Below are positions 26,636 through 34,445 of a stretch of 64,000 bases of DNA, piece after piece. The translations under genes were made by a program, and so were the position numbers. Position 1 is the stretch's first letter. Every line of letters begins with the position of its first letter. The notes below the pieces were generated by a model. The model was not told the DNA's origin. It was given only the letters and a program-made list of their open reading frames with translations, and made no database searches. This stretch comes from Dermabacteraceae bacterium TAE3-ERU5 (GTDB lineage: Bacteria > Actinomycetota > Actinomycetes > Actinomycetales > Dermabacteraceae), in the NCBI GenBank assembly GCA_019218375.1, contig JAHUUK010000002.1, forward strand, positions 1 to 64,000, written 5' to 3'.

Positions 26636-27199
26636 ATGTTTGCTATCCCGGAGGAGATCGCCCACGCGATCAATCGCAGCGGCTATTTCCCGCAGACCGC
26701 CACCGCAGTTTTGGCGACCCTGCTGGCGGGAGCCGAGGTTCACGGCTATCTGGTACATCCGGAAACCACCTTTGAGGGTAGCTCCGTGCGCCGTCACCTG
26801 ACGCTGCTGGCGCTCACCGAAAAGCACCTCATCGTCTGCCACCTGGATGACGAACCGGCGGACGAACTTAACCCGATGCAGGTGCGCTGCAACAGCGAAA
26901 AGGTGCTCTTTACCCGTATTCAGTCGATCGGGCTGGGGCAAACCTTCGATACCGACGGCGAAAATGTGGACGCGCAGGAAAGCGAAGTCTCGGTGGGGGT
27001 CAATTGGTCCACCACGCGCCGCATCGATGTTGAACCGATGATCTGCGATGACAGCCAGTGCACCCGCGACCACGGCTACAGCGGTAGCGCTGCGCCGGCG
27101 GACCTGATGGTGCGTGTGAGTGCCCTGGCCGACGGTCCGCAGGCGGTGCGTGAAGCGCTCGGCTTCTTCGCGAACCTTAGCGAACGCGTAAACTGCTAG
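26636..27199 (+). CDS. DUF5998 protein
   Basis: Cytoplasmic protein of 187 residues and unknown function, restricted to actinobacteria as far as I recall. It begins FAIPEEIAHAINRSGYFPQ and carries a conserved-looking VRRHLTLLALTEKHLIVCHLD strand pair, then a late CDDSQCTRDHGY segment with two Cys residues that could bind a metal. No signal peptide or membrane helix is present. It is followed after two bases by a phosphodiesterase gene, so the two are coupled, and then by sepH in convergent orientation. The same trio is familiar from Streptomyces. A leaderless-type promoter precedes it. Confidence 0.82.
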   Translation: MFAIPEEIAHAINRSGYFPQTATAVLATLLAGAEVHGYLVHPETTFEGSSVRRHLTLLALTEKHLIVCHLDDEPADELNPMQVRCNSEKVLFTRIQSIGLGQTFDTDGENVDAQESEVSVGVNWSTTRRIDVEPMICDDSQCTRDHGYSGSAAPADLMVRVSALADGPQAVREALGFFANLSERVNC

Positions 27200-27201
27200 G
27201 C

Positions 27202-28263
27202 GTGCATTCACTGCTACCCCCGCCCTGGGCCGGAGGAAACGAACCCGGCGTGGTTACGCAAATGCGTGACCTGCTTACGCAAGATACGGGACTCGATGTA
27301 GTTTTCCTGCTGGACGGCCTGGGCGCGAACCTCTTAGAAAGCGCCTCGGCTCACGCTCGTACCATCACCAAACTGGGCGAATACAGCAGGGTAACGACGT
27401 CTTCCCCCACCACCACCGCAGCCGTGCTGGCGAGCATGTTCACCGCAGCTTCGCCGCGCGAGCACGGGGTGGCCGGTTATACGGTGCTCGATCCCGAACG
27501 CGACAGGGCGCTGCCGCAGCTCGGAGGTGACCTTACGAGCGTCCCCGCCCGCTGGCTGGGGAAGGCCTCCCTGACGCCGAACCGCCCGTGCGCGCACGTC
27601 GGCCCGGATAAGTTCGCGGGCAGCCTGCTCACTTCGCTGCTTTATCCCGGCTGGCGTTTTTGGGGGTATCGGCGCGTCTCGCAAAGGATAGACACGGTGC
27701 TTAGCGCCGCCCGTCAGCTAGGCAAAACCGGGCTTTTGTACGTGCACGTCAGCGAAATCGACCACGCCGGGCACTCCCACGGACCGCACAGTCCGCAGTG
27801 GCTCGCGGCTCTGGAAGATACCGATGCGGAAATCGCGGCGCTGCGGCGGCGCCTCCCCGCGCACGCCCGCATAACGCTGCTGGCCGATCACGGCATGGTC
27901 GCGCCGAGTGCGGCCGACAGGGTGGTGATCCCGCCGGCCCTGGCCAAAAATTGTGCGGCGATAGCGGGGGAGGGGCGCGTGCGTAACGTGCGTTTGCTGC
28001 CCGGCAGTGACCCGGAGCTGGCTGCCGAGGCCTGGCAGGACGCACTGGGTGACGGCTTTTTGGTGATGACCAGCGGATCCGCTCTGGCGAAAGGCTACTT
28101 CGGCCCGCCCGCCGGAAACGAAGCGCTGCGTCCCCGGTTCGGGGACATTACCGTTTGGGCGGGCGGTTCGCGCGTACTGGCGGAGCAAGACTCCCCGCAG
28201 CTGGCGGGAGAACACGGCTCCCTGACGGAAGACGAACTCTACGTTCCCTGTATAAAGGGCTAA
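27202..28263 (+). CDS. Alkaline phosphatase superfamily nucleotide pyrophosphatase/phosphodiesterase
   Basis: Metal-dependent phosphodiesterase-type hydrolase. VVFLLDGLGANLL has the first metal Asp, TSSPTTTAAVLASMF has the nucleophile Thr, EIDHAGHSHGP gives Asp and two His ligands, LLADHGM gives Asp and His, and EHGSLTEDE gives the last His. Thus both metal sites look complete. There is no signal peptide, so it should act in the cytoplasm, unlike many secreted relatives. The start is GTG, two bases after the DUF5998 stop. The true substrate is unknown. Confidence 0.88.
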   Translation: MHSLLPPPWAGGNEPGVVTQMRDLLTQDTGLDVVFLLDGLGANLLESASAHARTITKLGEYSRVTTSSPTTTAAVLASMFTAASPREHGVAGYTVLDPERDRALPQLGGDLTSVPARWLGKASLTPNRPCAHVGPDKFAGSLLTSLLYPGWRFWGYRRVSQRIDTVLSAARQLGKTGLLYVHVSEIDHAGHSHGPHSPQWLAALEDTDAEIAALRRRLPAHARITLLADHGMVAPSAADRVVIPPALAKNCAAIAGEGRVRNVRLLPGSDPELAAEAWQDALGDGFLVMTSGSALAKGYFGPPAGNEALRPRFGDITVWAGGSRVLAEQDSPQLAGEHGSLTEDELYVPCIKG

Positions 28264-28274
28264 CCCTGCATAAA

Positions 28275-28310
28275 AGGCTAGCCACCGCCTTAAAAGACGG
28301 TGACTAGCCT
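28275..28310 (-). terminator. Terminator of sepH
   Basis: AGGCTAG-C-CACCG pairs with CGGTG-A-CTAGCCT; on the minus strand it is followed by TTTTA. It lies 41 bases after the sepH stop and may also act on the convergent phosphodiesterase gene. Confidence 0.75.
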
Positions 28311-28351
28311 CAAATGCTGCCAATGCTTAGGGCGCTTTCGCCCCGTAGCGA

Positions 28352-29449
28352 TTAATGCTTTCCCGGACCGAAAACTATTTCGTCCCAGCTAGGCACGCTG
28401 GAGCGGCGCTGCTTGGATTTCTTCTTCGCGGGTTTTTCCGCGGGAGGAACCTCCAGATCTAGCTCCGCGGTATCTTCCTTGTGCAGGTTGTTTTCCGGTT
28501 CATTTTCCGCAACGAAATCCGTCCCGGTTTCTTCTGAAAGCGCTGCCGGAACGTTAGCTGCCGGAACTTTATCCGTGGAGTTTTCGGCCTGAACGGTGCC
28601 GGTTTCGGCATCCGAAGTGGCGGCTTGTTCTGCGGGCTGAGGTTCTGCCGCGCCCGCCGGTTCCTCGCCTGCGCTGGAGTCTTCGTTTTCGCTGAGGCTG
28701 CTCCAAAGGCTGCTTACTACCTTCGGCTGTACCCTCTCGGGAGCCTGCGGCTCAGGCCTTGCGGTTTCGCTTCCAGAAACCGGCGCGGCGGAAGCCTGCG
28801 GGCGGTTCACCCCGCCGTCGGCCTCCACGTCGTAAACCCGGTTGCGCACGGCCGCGAGGCGGGGGCGTCGGGGCTGTTCCTCAACGCTGGGCGATTCGTC
28901 TTCCGTGATCCAGCGGGCCTCATCGTTTTCCGCGCTTAGGGTTTCGCGCACCAGATCCACGCGCCAAACCGCTACTCGCTCTCGGCCACCGGCGGTGAAG
29001 CCCAGGGTTAGGGTCCACAGTCCGTTCTCGCGCCGCCAGGAATCCCAGACGGGACCGGCGCTCGCGGCGCGGGCGCGCAACCGATCATGCACCAAATCTT
29101 CCAGCCGGGGGGAGTCTCCCTTGCCGACGTGGAAACGACGGGCGCGGGTAGCCGTCATTTCGCGTTCCCCGAGGATCGGCCCCGCGTAACGGGTGACGTG
29201 TTCCAGCGGTAGGCCGGAAATTTCCGCGATTTCCTCCGGCGAGCGTCCGGCCCGCAGCAGCGACTGAATATCGCGCGGCGTATAACTGGACTTCTGCTGT
29301 GCCTGTAGCCGGTTGAGGGCAGGCCTGTCCCGCCGCACGGCGGCGCGCAGAGCCTCGTTTACTAGCAGGGTGTAGCTTTCACCGTCGTCGGTGGTAAGAA
29401 CGAGGTGCTCCCCGTCCTCGTGCAGGCCCACAAGCTCGAGTTCGCGCAT
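28352..29449 (-). CDS. sepH: Septation protein SepH
   Basis: Actinobacterial division protein that binds FtsZ and stimulates its assembly. The N-terminal conserved domain (DUF3071, about residues 1-170) starts MRELELVGLHEDGEHLVL and contains the helix-turn-helix-like LLRAGRSPEEIAEISGLPLE, reported as important for FtsZ activation. The C-terminal half is long, acidic, Pro/Ala/Glu-rich and disordered, ending with a short conserved basic and aromatic patch KKKSKQRRSSVPSWDEIVFG. GAAGGA precedes the ATG. It is divergent from the DUF4193 gene, and both promoters lie in the 210 bases between them. Confidence 0.92.
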   Translation of the reverse strand: MRELELVGLHEDGEHLVLTTDDGESYTLLVNEALRAAVRRDRPALNRLQAQQKSSYTPRDIQSLLRAGRSPEEIAEISGLPLEHVTRYAGPILGEREMTATRARRFHVGKGDSPRLEDLVHDRLRARAASAGPVWDSWRRENGLWTLTLGFTAGGRERVAVWRVDLVRETLSAENDEARWITEDESPSVEEQPRRPRLAAVRNRVYDVEADGGVNRPQASAAPVSGSETARPEPQAPERVQPKVVSSLWSSLSENEDSSAGEEPAGAAEPQPAEQAATSDAETGTVQAENSTDKVPAANVPAALSEETGTDFVAENEPENNLHKEDTAELDLEVPPAEKPAKKKSKQRRSSVPSWDEIVFGPGKH

Positions 29450-29554
29450 TGGCAGTCCTTCCTAACTGATCACACACGATCATAATGTCTAGGCGGGGAA
29501 TAAGTCGCGCCGAGTGCTTAAATCGGGCGCGGCGGGGCCGCCTTAGCCGCTGGC

Positions 29555-29583
29555 TTGCGCGGGCTCTACGAAAGTGCAATAAT
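29555..29583 (+). promoter_or_regulatory. Promoter of the DUF4193 gene
   Basis: TTGCGC, exactly 17 bases, AATAAT. It would give a leader of about 70 bases before the ATG at 29660. Confidence 0.5.
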
Positions 29584-29659
29584 CGCGCCTTGCCTGCCTA
29601 CTCAGGTTTTTGGGCAGTAATTTACGAAGAAGTAGCAACGACTTTTCAGGACGGGAAAA

Positions 29660-29959
29660 ATGGCGACTGACTACGATGCCCCGCGCAAGAACGACGACGA
29701 TCTTGCAGAGGACTCGATCGAGGAACTAAAGGGTCGCCGCAGCTCTTCCTCCACCCCCGCGGTTGATGAGGACGAAGTAGAGGCGGCAGAAGGCTTCGAG
29801 CTGCCCGGCGCCGACCTTTCCGGCGAAGAGCTGTCCGTGCTGGTGCTGCCCCGTCAGGCAGACGAGTTCACCTGCGGCTCCTGCTTCCTGGTGAAGCACC
29901 GCAGCCAGATCGACCACGCCGAAGGCAAGCTGCTGATCTGCAAGGAATGCGCTTTCTAA
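29660..29959 (+). CDS. DUF4193 protein
   Basis: Acidic cytoplasmic protein of 99 residues. The N-terminus MATDYDAPRKNDDDLAEDSI is the usual family start. The C-terminal half has FTCGSCFLVKHRSQ and ICKECAF, two CxxC pairs that should hold one zinc. Homologues sit next to dut and rpoD in many actinobacteria. GGACGGG precedes the ATG. Function is unknown; the acidic tail plus zinc ribbon suggests a protein-binding role in transcription, but that is a guess. Confidence 0.9.
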   Translation: MATDYDAPRKNDDDLAEDSIEELKGRRSSSSTPAVDEDEVEAAEGFELPGADLSGEELSVLVLPRQADEFTCGSCFLVKHRSQIDHAEGKLLICKECAF

Positions 29960-29985
29960 AGCCGATCTCTAGTCACTAGACGGCA

Positions 29986-30032
29986 AATAAATAGCGGCGA
30001 GTCCCCGTTTGGGTGACTCGCCGCTATTTATA
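29986..30032. terminator. Bidirectional terminator
   Basis: AAATAAATAGCGGCGAGTC pairs with GACTCGCCGCTATTTATAT around a short loop. It lies between the convergent DUF4193 (stop 29959) and DUF3093 (stop 30038) genes, with AT tracts on both sides. Confidence 0.92.
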
Positions 30033-30037
30033 TATCC

Positions 30038-30514
30038 CTATTCGGCCAGGGCTTTGCCGCGGGCTTCGCGCAGCGCCGACACCAGCTCCTGGGGGCGGCG
30101 CGAGGAAACAAGCCAATAGGGGGTGGGGTCTGCGGGGTCGGCCACCTGCACCCGTACCGTGTCGGCCACCCATGCCCGCGTGCAGTGGTAGGCCAGCGGC
30201 GCATAGCCTGTGCTCATCAAAGAGGCGCTTTCCTCGCGCGTCGGAGCGTCGGCCTCGCCAAGCAGAGAGGCATCGATGCTGGCGCGGCCCGCCCGGAAAT
30301 GCTGCGCGCTCACTTCAATCACGGGGGAAAGGTTCCACATCCAAACGCACAAGCCCACGCACGCCGCCACCGCCACAAAGGCCGCCAGGCGCAGGGAAAG
30401 CGGAATCATGATGATGCCGAAAGAACCGCCGAAGATGACGGTTAAAAACCAGACTGCGGGGGAAGGAGTGAGCCGCTCGCGGAAAAGGGGAGCGTCGGAA
30501 GGTGATGAACTCAT
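30038..30514 (-). CDS. DUF3093 membrane protein
   Basis: Small membrane protein of 158 residues. Two adjacent hydrophobic helices lie at about residues 20-40 and 43-63. A soluble C-terminal domain follows, with the family-typical YHCTRAWVADTVRVQVADP and PYWLVSSRRPQELVSAL. It is divergent from dut, as in M. tuberculosis (Rv2698 and dut). Function unknown. AACAAT lies six bases before the ATG, again without a ribosome site. Confidence 0.87.
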   Translation of the reverse strand: MSSSPSDAPLFRERLTPSPAVWFLTVIFGGSFGIIMIPLSLRLAAFVAVAACVGLCVWMWNLSPVIEVSAQHFRAGRASIDASLLGEADAPTREESASLMSTGYAPLAYHCTRAWVADTVRVQVADPADPTPYWLVSSRRPQELVSALREARGKALAE

Positions 30515-30569
30515 CCCAAAATTGTTTCACAGGCAGCCCGGCCTATTCGGTATTTAGCCGCGACTGTCC

Positions 30570-30575
30570 TAGGGT
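30570..30575 (+). promoter_or_regulatory. -10 of the dut operon, leaderless arrangement
   Basis: TAGGGT, six bases, then the ATG of dut at 30582. Confidence 0.5.
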
Positions 30576-30581
30576 TGCACC

Positions 30582-31055
30582 ATGAGTGAGACGACTAAAG
30601 CACGTTTGCTGGTTGCCCCCTACGGTAGCGGTGAGGGCCGCGAGGTCAGCCTGGGGCGGGCCCACGAAAGCGATGCGGGCCTAGATCTGGTGGCCAGCGA
30701 GGACGTCACCATCCCGCCGCTCGGCAGGGCGCTCGTGCCGACGGGGATCGCCATCGCGCTGCCGCAGGGCAGCGTGGGCATGGTTTGCCCGCGTTCCGGG
30801 CTGGCCGCAAAACACGGCGTGACCGTCCTCAACGGCCCCGGTATCGTAGATGCCGGCTACCGCGGCGAGGTTAAGGTGCCGCTGCATAACACCGACCCGG
30901 AACAGGCGTGCGAACTGCGCGCGGGGGACAGGATTGCGCAGTTAGTGGTGCTGCCCCTACTTCCGGTAGAGGTAACGGCGGTAGAGTCACTTCCGGAAGC
31001 TGACCGTGGAGACGCCGGTTTCGGTAGCTCCGGCGGCATGCCGAATCTTTCGTGA
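30582..31055 (+). CDS. dut: dUTP diphosphatase
   Basis: Trimeric dUTPase that hydrolyses dUTP to dUMP, protecting DNA from uracil and feeding thymidylate synthesis. The five motifs are visible: HESDAGLDLVA, CPRSGLAAKHGV, GIVDAGYRGEVKVPLHN with the catalytic Asp, RAGDRIAQLVVLP, and the C-terminal RGDAGFGSSG arm. Length is normal (157). It heads a cluster of four genes whose other members are all of unknown function. A leaderless-type -10 precedes it. Confidence 0.96.
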   Translation: MSETTKARLLVAPYGSGEGREVSLGRAHESDAGLDLVASEDVTIPPLGRALVPTGIAIALPQGSVGMVCPRSGLAAKHGVTVLNGPGIVDAGYRGEVKVPLHNTDPEQACELRAGDRIAQLVVLPLLPVEVTAVESLPEADRGDAGFGSSGGMPNLS

Positions 31056-31063
31056 GGCGGAAA

Positions 31064-31759
31064 ATGGCATTCTTCAAAAAGAAACAGCGCCCGCTAAAGC
31101 AGGACGCAGTAGACACCGTGGACGAGGCGGCTCCCGAGCCCCGCGCCCCGCACCTGGAGCACGGCCCCTATGACGAATCCGCCGTGCCGGATACCGATGA
31201 ACAGTACGTAGACCTCGGCGGCCTGCGCATTCCCGCTGTGCGCGGCCTGGAACTGCGCATGGAAGTAGAGCAGGCCACGGGCGTGGTCACCGCCGCGAAC
31301 CTGCTCCTCGAGGGGTCATCCCTGCAACTTCAAGCGTTCGCCGCGCCCCGCAGCGGCGGGCTGTGGGAAGCGGTGCGCACGACCCTGCGCGAAAGCACCG
31401 TCGGCCAGGGCGGCACCGTTGAATCCGCTACCGGCCCATTCGGGGAAGAACTCAAGCTGCGCCTCCCCGTTACCCGGCCCGACGGCAAAACCGGCTATCG
31501 CCCGGCGCGCCTGCTCGGGGTGGACGGTCCCCGCTGGTTCCTGCGCGCCGTTATCTCTGGCCCGGCATGCGAAGACGAACAGCACGCCCAGGCGCTCGAA
31601 AACCTACTTTCCCGCGTGGTCGTGGTGCGCGGACGGGACGCGATGCCCCCGGAGGAACTGATCCCCCTGCAGCTGCCGGGCGGCGGACAGCCCGTCTCCC
31701 CGCTCAGCGGTGAAGGCTCGCCTTTGGAACGCGGACGCAGCATTAGCGAGATCGGCTAA
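31064..31759 (+). CDS. DUF3710 protein
   Basis: Cytoplasmic protein of 231 residues. It starts with a basic FFKKKQR patch, then an acidic linker, then a folded domain with DLGGLRIPAVRGLELRMEVE, LQAFAAPRSGGLWEAVR and GPRWFLRAVISGPA. The last of these is a family hallmark. I chose the ATG at 31064 because GAGG lies six bases upstream; a GTG at 31052 overlaps the dut stop and is the alternative. The gene follows dut directly, as in M. tuberculosis (Rv2696c and Rv2697c). Function unknown. Confidence 0.87.
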   Translation: MAFFKKKQRPLKQDAVDTVDEAAPEPRAPHLEHGPYDESAVPDTDEQYVDLGGLRIPAVRGLELRMEVEQATGVVTAANLLLEGSSLQLQAFAAPRSGGLWEAVRTTLRESTVGQGGTVESATGPFGEELKLRLPVTRPDGKTGYRPARLLGVDGPRWFLRAVISGPACEDEQHAQALENLLSRVVVVRGRDAMPPEELIPLQLPGGGQPVSPLSGEGSPLERGRSISEIG

Positions 31760-31762
31760 ACA

Positions 31763-32206
31763 GTGGCGCTTTCCCACGAAAACGGCCGCAGGATGCTGCC
31801 CACCGGCGAAGAGGTAGCGGCCCAGCCGCCCCGCACGGGTTTCCTGGCTCGGCTACGCGAAAGGTTCGATAGCGCCGCGGAGGCGGACGCCGAACGTGCG
31901 CTGCACGAAGCGCAGCTGGCCGGGCTGGACACCGTGGCGTCGGTCAAGAACAGGCGCAAGGTGCGGCTGGTCGGGTTCATCAGTTCGGTGGTGATTCCGC
32001 CCGCTGCGGCGGAGGCCAGCGTCGAGGTAGACGTTTACGACGGCACGGGAACCATCACCGTGATCTGGATCGGCCGCCGCCACATCGAAGGCATCGAACC
32101 GGGCAGCAAGCTACGGCTGGAAGGGTTCGCGGCGCGCCGCGAACGCAAGCGGGTCATGTACAACCCGCGCTACACCCTGCTGTCGGTACCGGGAGACGAA
32201 GATTGA
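31763..32206 (+). CDS. OB-fold nucleic-acid-binding protein
   Basis: Small protein of 147 residues with a C-terminal OB fold (about residues 70-140): KVRLVGFISSVVIPP, VEVDVYDGTGTITVIWIG and GSKLRLEGFAARR. That pattern resembles the tRNA-anticodon-type OB domains of DNA and RNA enzymes. The N-terminal half is helical and charged. The GTG start lies three bases after the DUF3710 stop. The corresponding M. tuberculosis gene (Rv2694c) sits in the same cluster. Ligand unknown; nucleic acid is the natural guess. Confidence 0.82.
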   Translation: MALSHENGRRMLPTGEEVAAQPPRTGFLARLRERFDSAAEADAERALHEAQLAGLDTVASVKNRRKVRLVGFISSVVIPPAAAEASVEVDVYDGTGTITVIWIGRRHIEGIEPGSKLRLEGFAARRERKRVMYNPRYTLLSVPGDED

Positions 32207-32910
32207 GCGATACGCATAGCGAGGGCACGGAAAAACACCCCGCAGAGAAAAAGCGTGGCGCGCTGGCCGACACCCTCGCGCGGGAAGAATTCTCCTTTTC
32301 CCGTGCGGTGGGCGGGAAACGCGGCCTGGCCGAGGGGGTAGTGCCCACGGCGATCTTCGTAATCGCATACACGATCAGCCGGGACGTGGCGCTTTCCGGC
32401 GCCCTCGCCGGGGCCAGCATCGCGGTGTTTTTGCTGCTGCGCATAATCGCTAGGCAGCGGATAGACCAGGTGCTCGGCGGCGCGGTAGCGGTCGGCATCG
32501 GCGTGCTCTGGGCGCTCAAGACCGGCAACGACAGCGCCGTTTACCTGCCCAGTCTGCTGGTGGCCGGCCTCTATGGCGGCATCTGCCTGCTCAGTATCGT
32601 GCTGGGGCACCCGCTGGTCGGCCTGCTAGCGCAGGTACTTGATCCGCGCGTTAAGGGCTGGCGCGAGGTGCCTGCGGTGAAGCGGCTCTACCTGGCCGCA
32701 ACCGGCGTGCTGACGGGCCTCTTTGCCTTGCGCCTGCTAATACTGCTACCGCTGTTTTACGCGGGGCAGGTGGAAGCGTTGGGGATAGCGCGGATCATTC
32801 TGGGGCTGCCCCTGTTCGCGCTCGTGCTCTGGGTTATCTGGCGTCTGCACGGCGCGGCGGTGCAACTCATGCCCGCCGCCGCAGAGGAAAAAATCGCAGA
32901 GGAAAAATAG
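32203..32910 (+). CDS. DUF3159 membrane protein
   Basis: Integral membrane protein of 235 residues with about six hydrophobic segments between residues 45 and 220. The family motif FSFSRAVGGKRGLAEGVVPT precedes the first helix, and LDPRVKGWREVPAVKRLY lies in a central loop. The start is TTG at 32203, overlapping the stop of the OB-fold gene; GGGAG lies eight bases upstream. It ends four bases from the convergent TrkA gene. The dut-DUF3710-OB-DUF3159 order equals Rv2697c-Rv2693c. Transport or intermembrane function unknown. Confidence 0.88.
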   Translation: MSDTHSEGTEKHPAEKKRGALADTLAREEFSFSRAVGGKRGLAEGVVPTAIFVIAYTISRDVALSGALAGASIAVFLLLRIIARQRIDQVLGGAVAVGIGVLWALKTGNDSAVYLPSLLVAGLYGGICLLSIVLGHPLVGLLAQVLDPRVKGWREVPAVKRLYLAATGVLTGLFALRLLILLPLFYAGQVEALGIARIILGLPLFALVLWVIWRLHGAAVQLMPAAAEEKIAEEK

Positions 32911-32914
32911 GGTC

Positions 32915-33631
32915 CTATTCCTCTTCCTCGCGCATACGCACCACGGGCAGTGCCGCCGTCGTAGCTTCGATCTCGCGGGGCACCAGGTGACGCTGTAGGG
33001 CCTCCTGCGCTTCCTGCTCCGCCAGGAAAAGCAACTCGTCACGCGCTTCGAGCGCGTCCTGCGGGGTGGGCGGCAGGGGCTTGCCGTCGCGCAGGATGGC
33101 GGTCAGCACCACGCCGCGCGGCCAGCGCATGGAGCCGATGGTGCGTCCCACCATGGGGGAGGTCTCGGGCAGGGTCAGTTCCACCATCTGCGTGTTGGAG
33201 GATGAAAACTCGAAGATCTTAACCAGTCGGCCTACCGAAACGGCCTCTTCCACCAGCGCGGTCATGATGCGCGGGGTAGATACGGCAACGTCCACGCCCC
33301 ACTGGGAATCGAACATCCACTCGTTGCGCGGATGGGAAACGCGCGCCACGGTGCGGGGTACCCCGAACTCGGTCTTGGCGAGCAGGGAAACCACCAGGTT
33401 CACCTTGTCATCACCAGTGGCCGCCACAACCACCTCGGCGCTTTCCAGCTCGGCGGAATGCAGCACCGACAGCTCGCAGGCGTCGCCCTCAAGCCACTGG
33501 GCGCCCTCTACTCGCGCCAGCCGTTCGGGGGTGGCGTTACGGTCTATCAGCAGCACACGGTGCGATTTCTGCAGCAGTTCCCGAGCGATGGAACGCCCGA
33601 CGCTACCGGCACCCACGATTACGATTTTCAC
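32915..33631 (-). CDS. TrkA-type potassium regulatory protein (CeoC-like)
   Basis: Cytoplasmic nucleotide-sensing subunit for potassium transport. The Rossmann RCK_N domain begins MKIVIVGAGSVGRSIA (GxGxxG, about residues 7-12) with LLIDRN after the second strand. VVVAATGDDKVNLVVSLLAK is the RCK hallmark. The C-terminal RCK_C domain begins near residue 140 (VELTLPETSPMVGRTIGS). The gene lies 14 bases downstream of a second TrkA gene, so they form an operon like ceoB-ceoC in M. tuberculosis. No TrkH or TrkG channel gene is in the window; the nearest transporter is the KimA-like protein at 34446. Confidence 0.92.
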   Translation of the reverse strand: MKIVIVGAGSVGRSIARELLQKSHRVLLIDRNATPERLARVEGAQWLEGDACELSVLHSAELESAEVVVAATGDDKVNLVVSLLAKTEFGVPRTVARVSHPRNEWMFDSQWGVDVAVSTPRIMTALVEEAVSVGRLVKIFEFSSSNTQMVELTLPETSPMVGRTIGSMRWPRGVVLTAILRDGKPLPPTPQDALEARDELLFLAEQEAQEALQRHLVPREIEATTAALPVVRMREEEE

Positions 33632-33645
33632 GCTACTTTTCCGCC

Positions 33646-34314
33646 TTACTCTGCCGGAGCCTGTTTACGGTGGGTGAGCAGTACCTCGACCTCATCCATG
33701 CGTTCTGTTTCGACCATCACATGCAGCAGATCGCCCTCTTGCAGCAGATCGTCTGCCGACGGGAGGTAGCCGTCCCCCAGCCGGTGCAGGTGGGTGACGC
33801 GGCAGCGCGCGATCTCTTCGATCCTGCGGATGGTAGTTCCTACCCAGGAGGGATCGCATTCGATCTCGACCATCGAAAGCAGGCCGGAAACGTCCTGGAA
33901 TTCGCGGCTCGGGGAACCGGGAATCATGCGCTTGAAAACCTGCGCGGCCACCCAGCGCACCGACGCCACGGTGGCGATCCCCAGGCGCTCGTAGACCTGC
34001 GCCCGGCGCGGGTCATAAATACGGGCCACCACGTGCTTTACCCCAAAGTTTTCGCGGGCCACACGGGCGGAAAGAATGTTCGAGTTGTCACCGCTTGAAA
34101 CCGCGGCGAACGCGTAGGCCTCTTCAATGCGGGCGGCTTTGAGGGTGTCACGGTCGAAGCCCATGCCGGTAACGGTGGTTCCCGCGAAGGAATCGCCCAA
34201 CCTGCGGAAGGCGTGCGGGTCGCGGTCGATAACCGCCACGGTATGCCCCATTTCCTGGATATTCAGGGCTAGGGACGCGCCCACTCGGCCGCAGCCCATA
34301 ATCACGAAATGCAA
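33646..34314 (-). CDS. TrkA-type potassium regulatory protein (CeoB-like)
   Basis: Paralogue of the next gene. It begins LHFVIMGCGRVGASLALNI with GxGxxG and the acidic VAVIDRD at the end of strand two, then AVSSGDNSNILSARVARENF, the RCK hallmark. RCK_C starts near residue 140 (VSGLLSMVEIECDPSWVGTT). I place the start at the TTG at 34314, because AGGAGGAG lies directly upstream at good spacing and homologues begin at this point. The longer frame to 34464 would run into the promoter of the divergent transporter. The operon CeoB-CeoC reads away from the transporter. Confidence 0.9.
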   Translation of the reverse strand: MHFVIMGCGRVGASLALNIQEMGHTVAVIDRDPHAFRRLGDSFAGTTVTGMGFDRDTLKAARIEEAYAFAAVSSGDNSNILSARVARENFGVKHVVARIYDPRRAQVYERLGIATVASVRWVAAQVFKRMIPGSPSREFQDVSGLLSMVEIECDPSWVGTTIRRIEEIARCRVTHLHRLGDGYLPSADDLLQEGDLLHVMVETERMDEVEVLLTHRKQAPAE

Positions 34315-34433
34315 CGCTCCTCCTAAAAACGCGGGGGCGGGATCACTACCCGCGCGCCGCAATTCTTCCACCGTCGGGGCCGCTATGCCAGTTATGTGGG
34401 GCGCGCCTGGCTTACCGAGGGAACAAATAGCGA

Positions 34434-34439
34434 TAATGT
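34434..34439 (+). promoter_or_regulatory. -10 of the KimA-like transporter gene, leaderless arrangement
   Basis: TAATGT, six bases, then the GTG at 34446. An overlapping GATAAT three bases upstream is an alternative hexamer. Confidence 0.5.
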
Positions 34440-34445
34440 GTTCAC

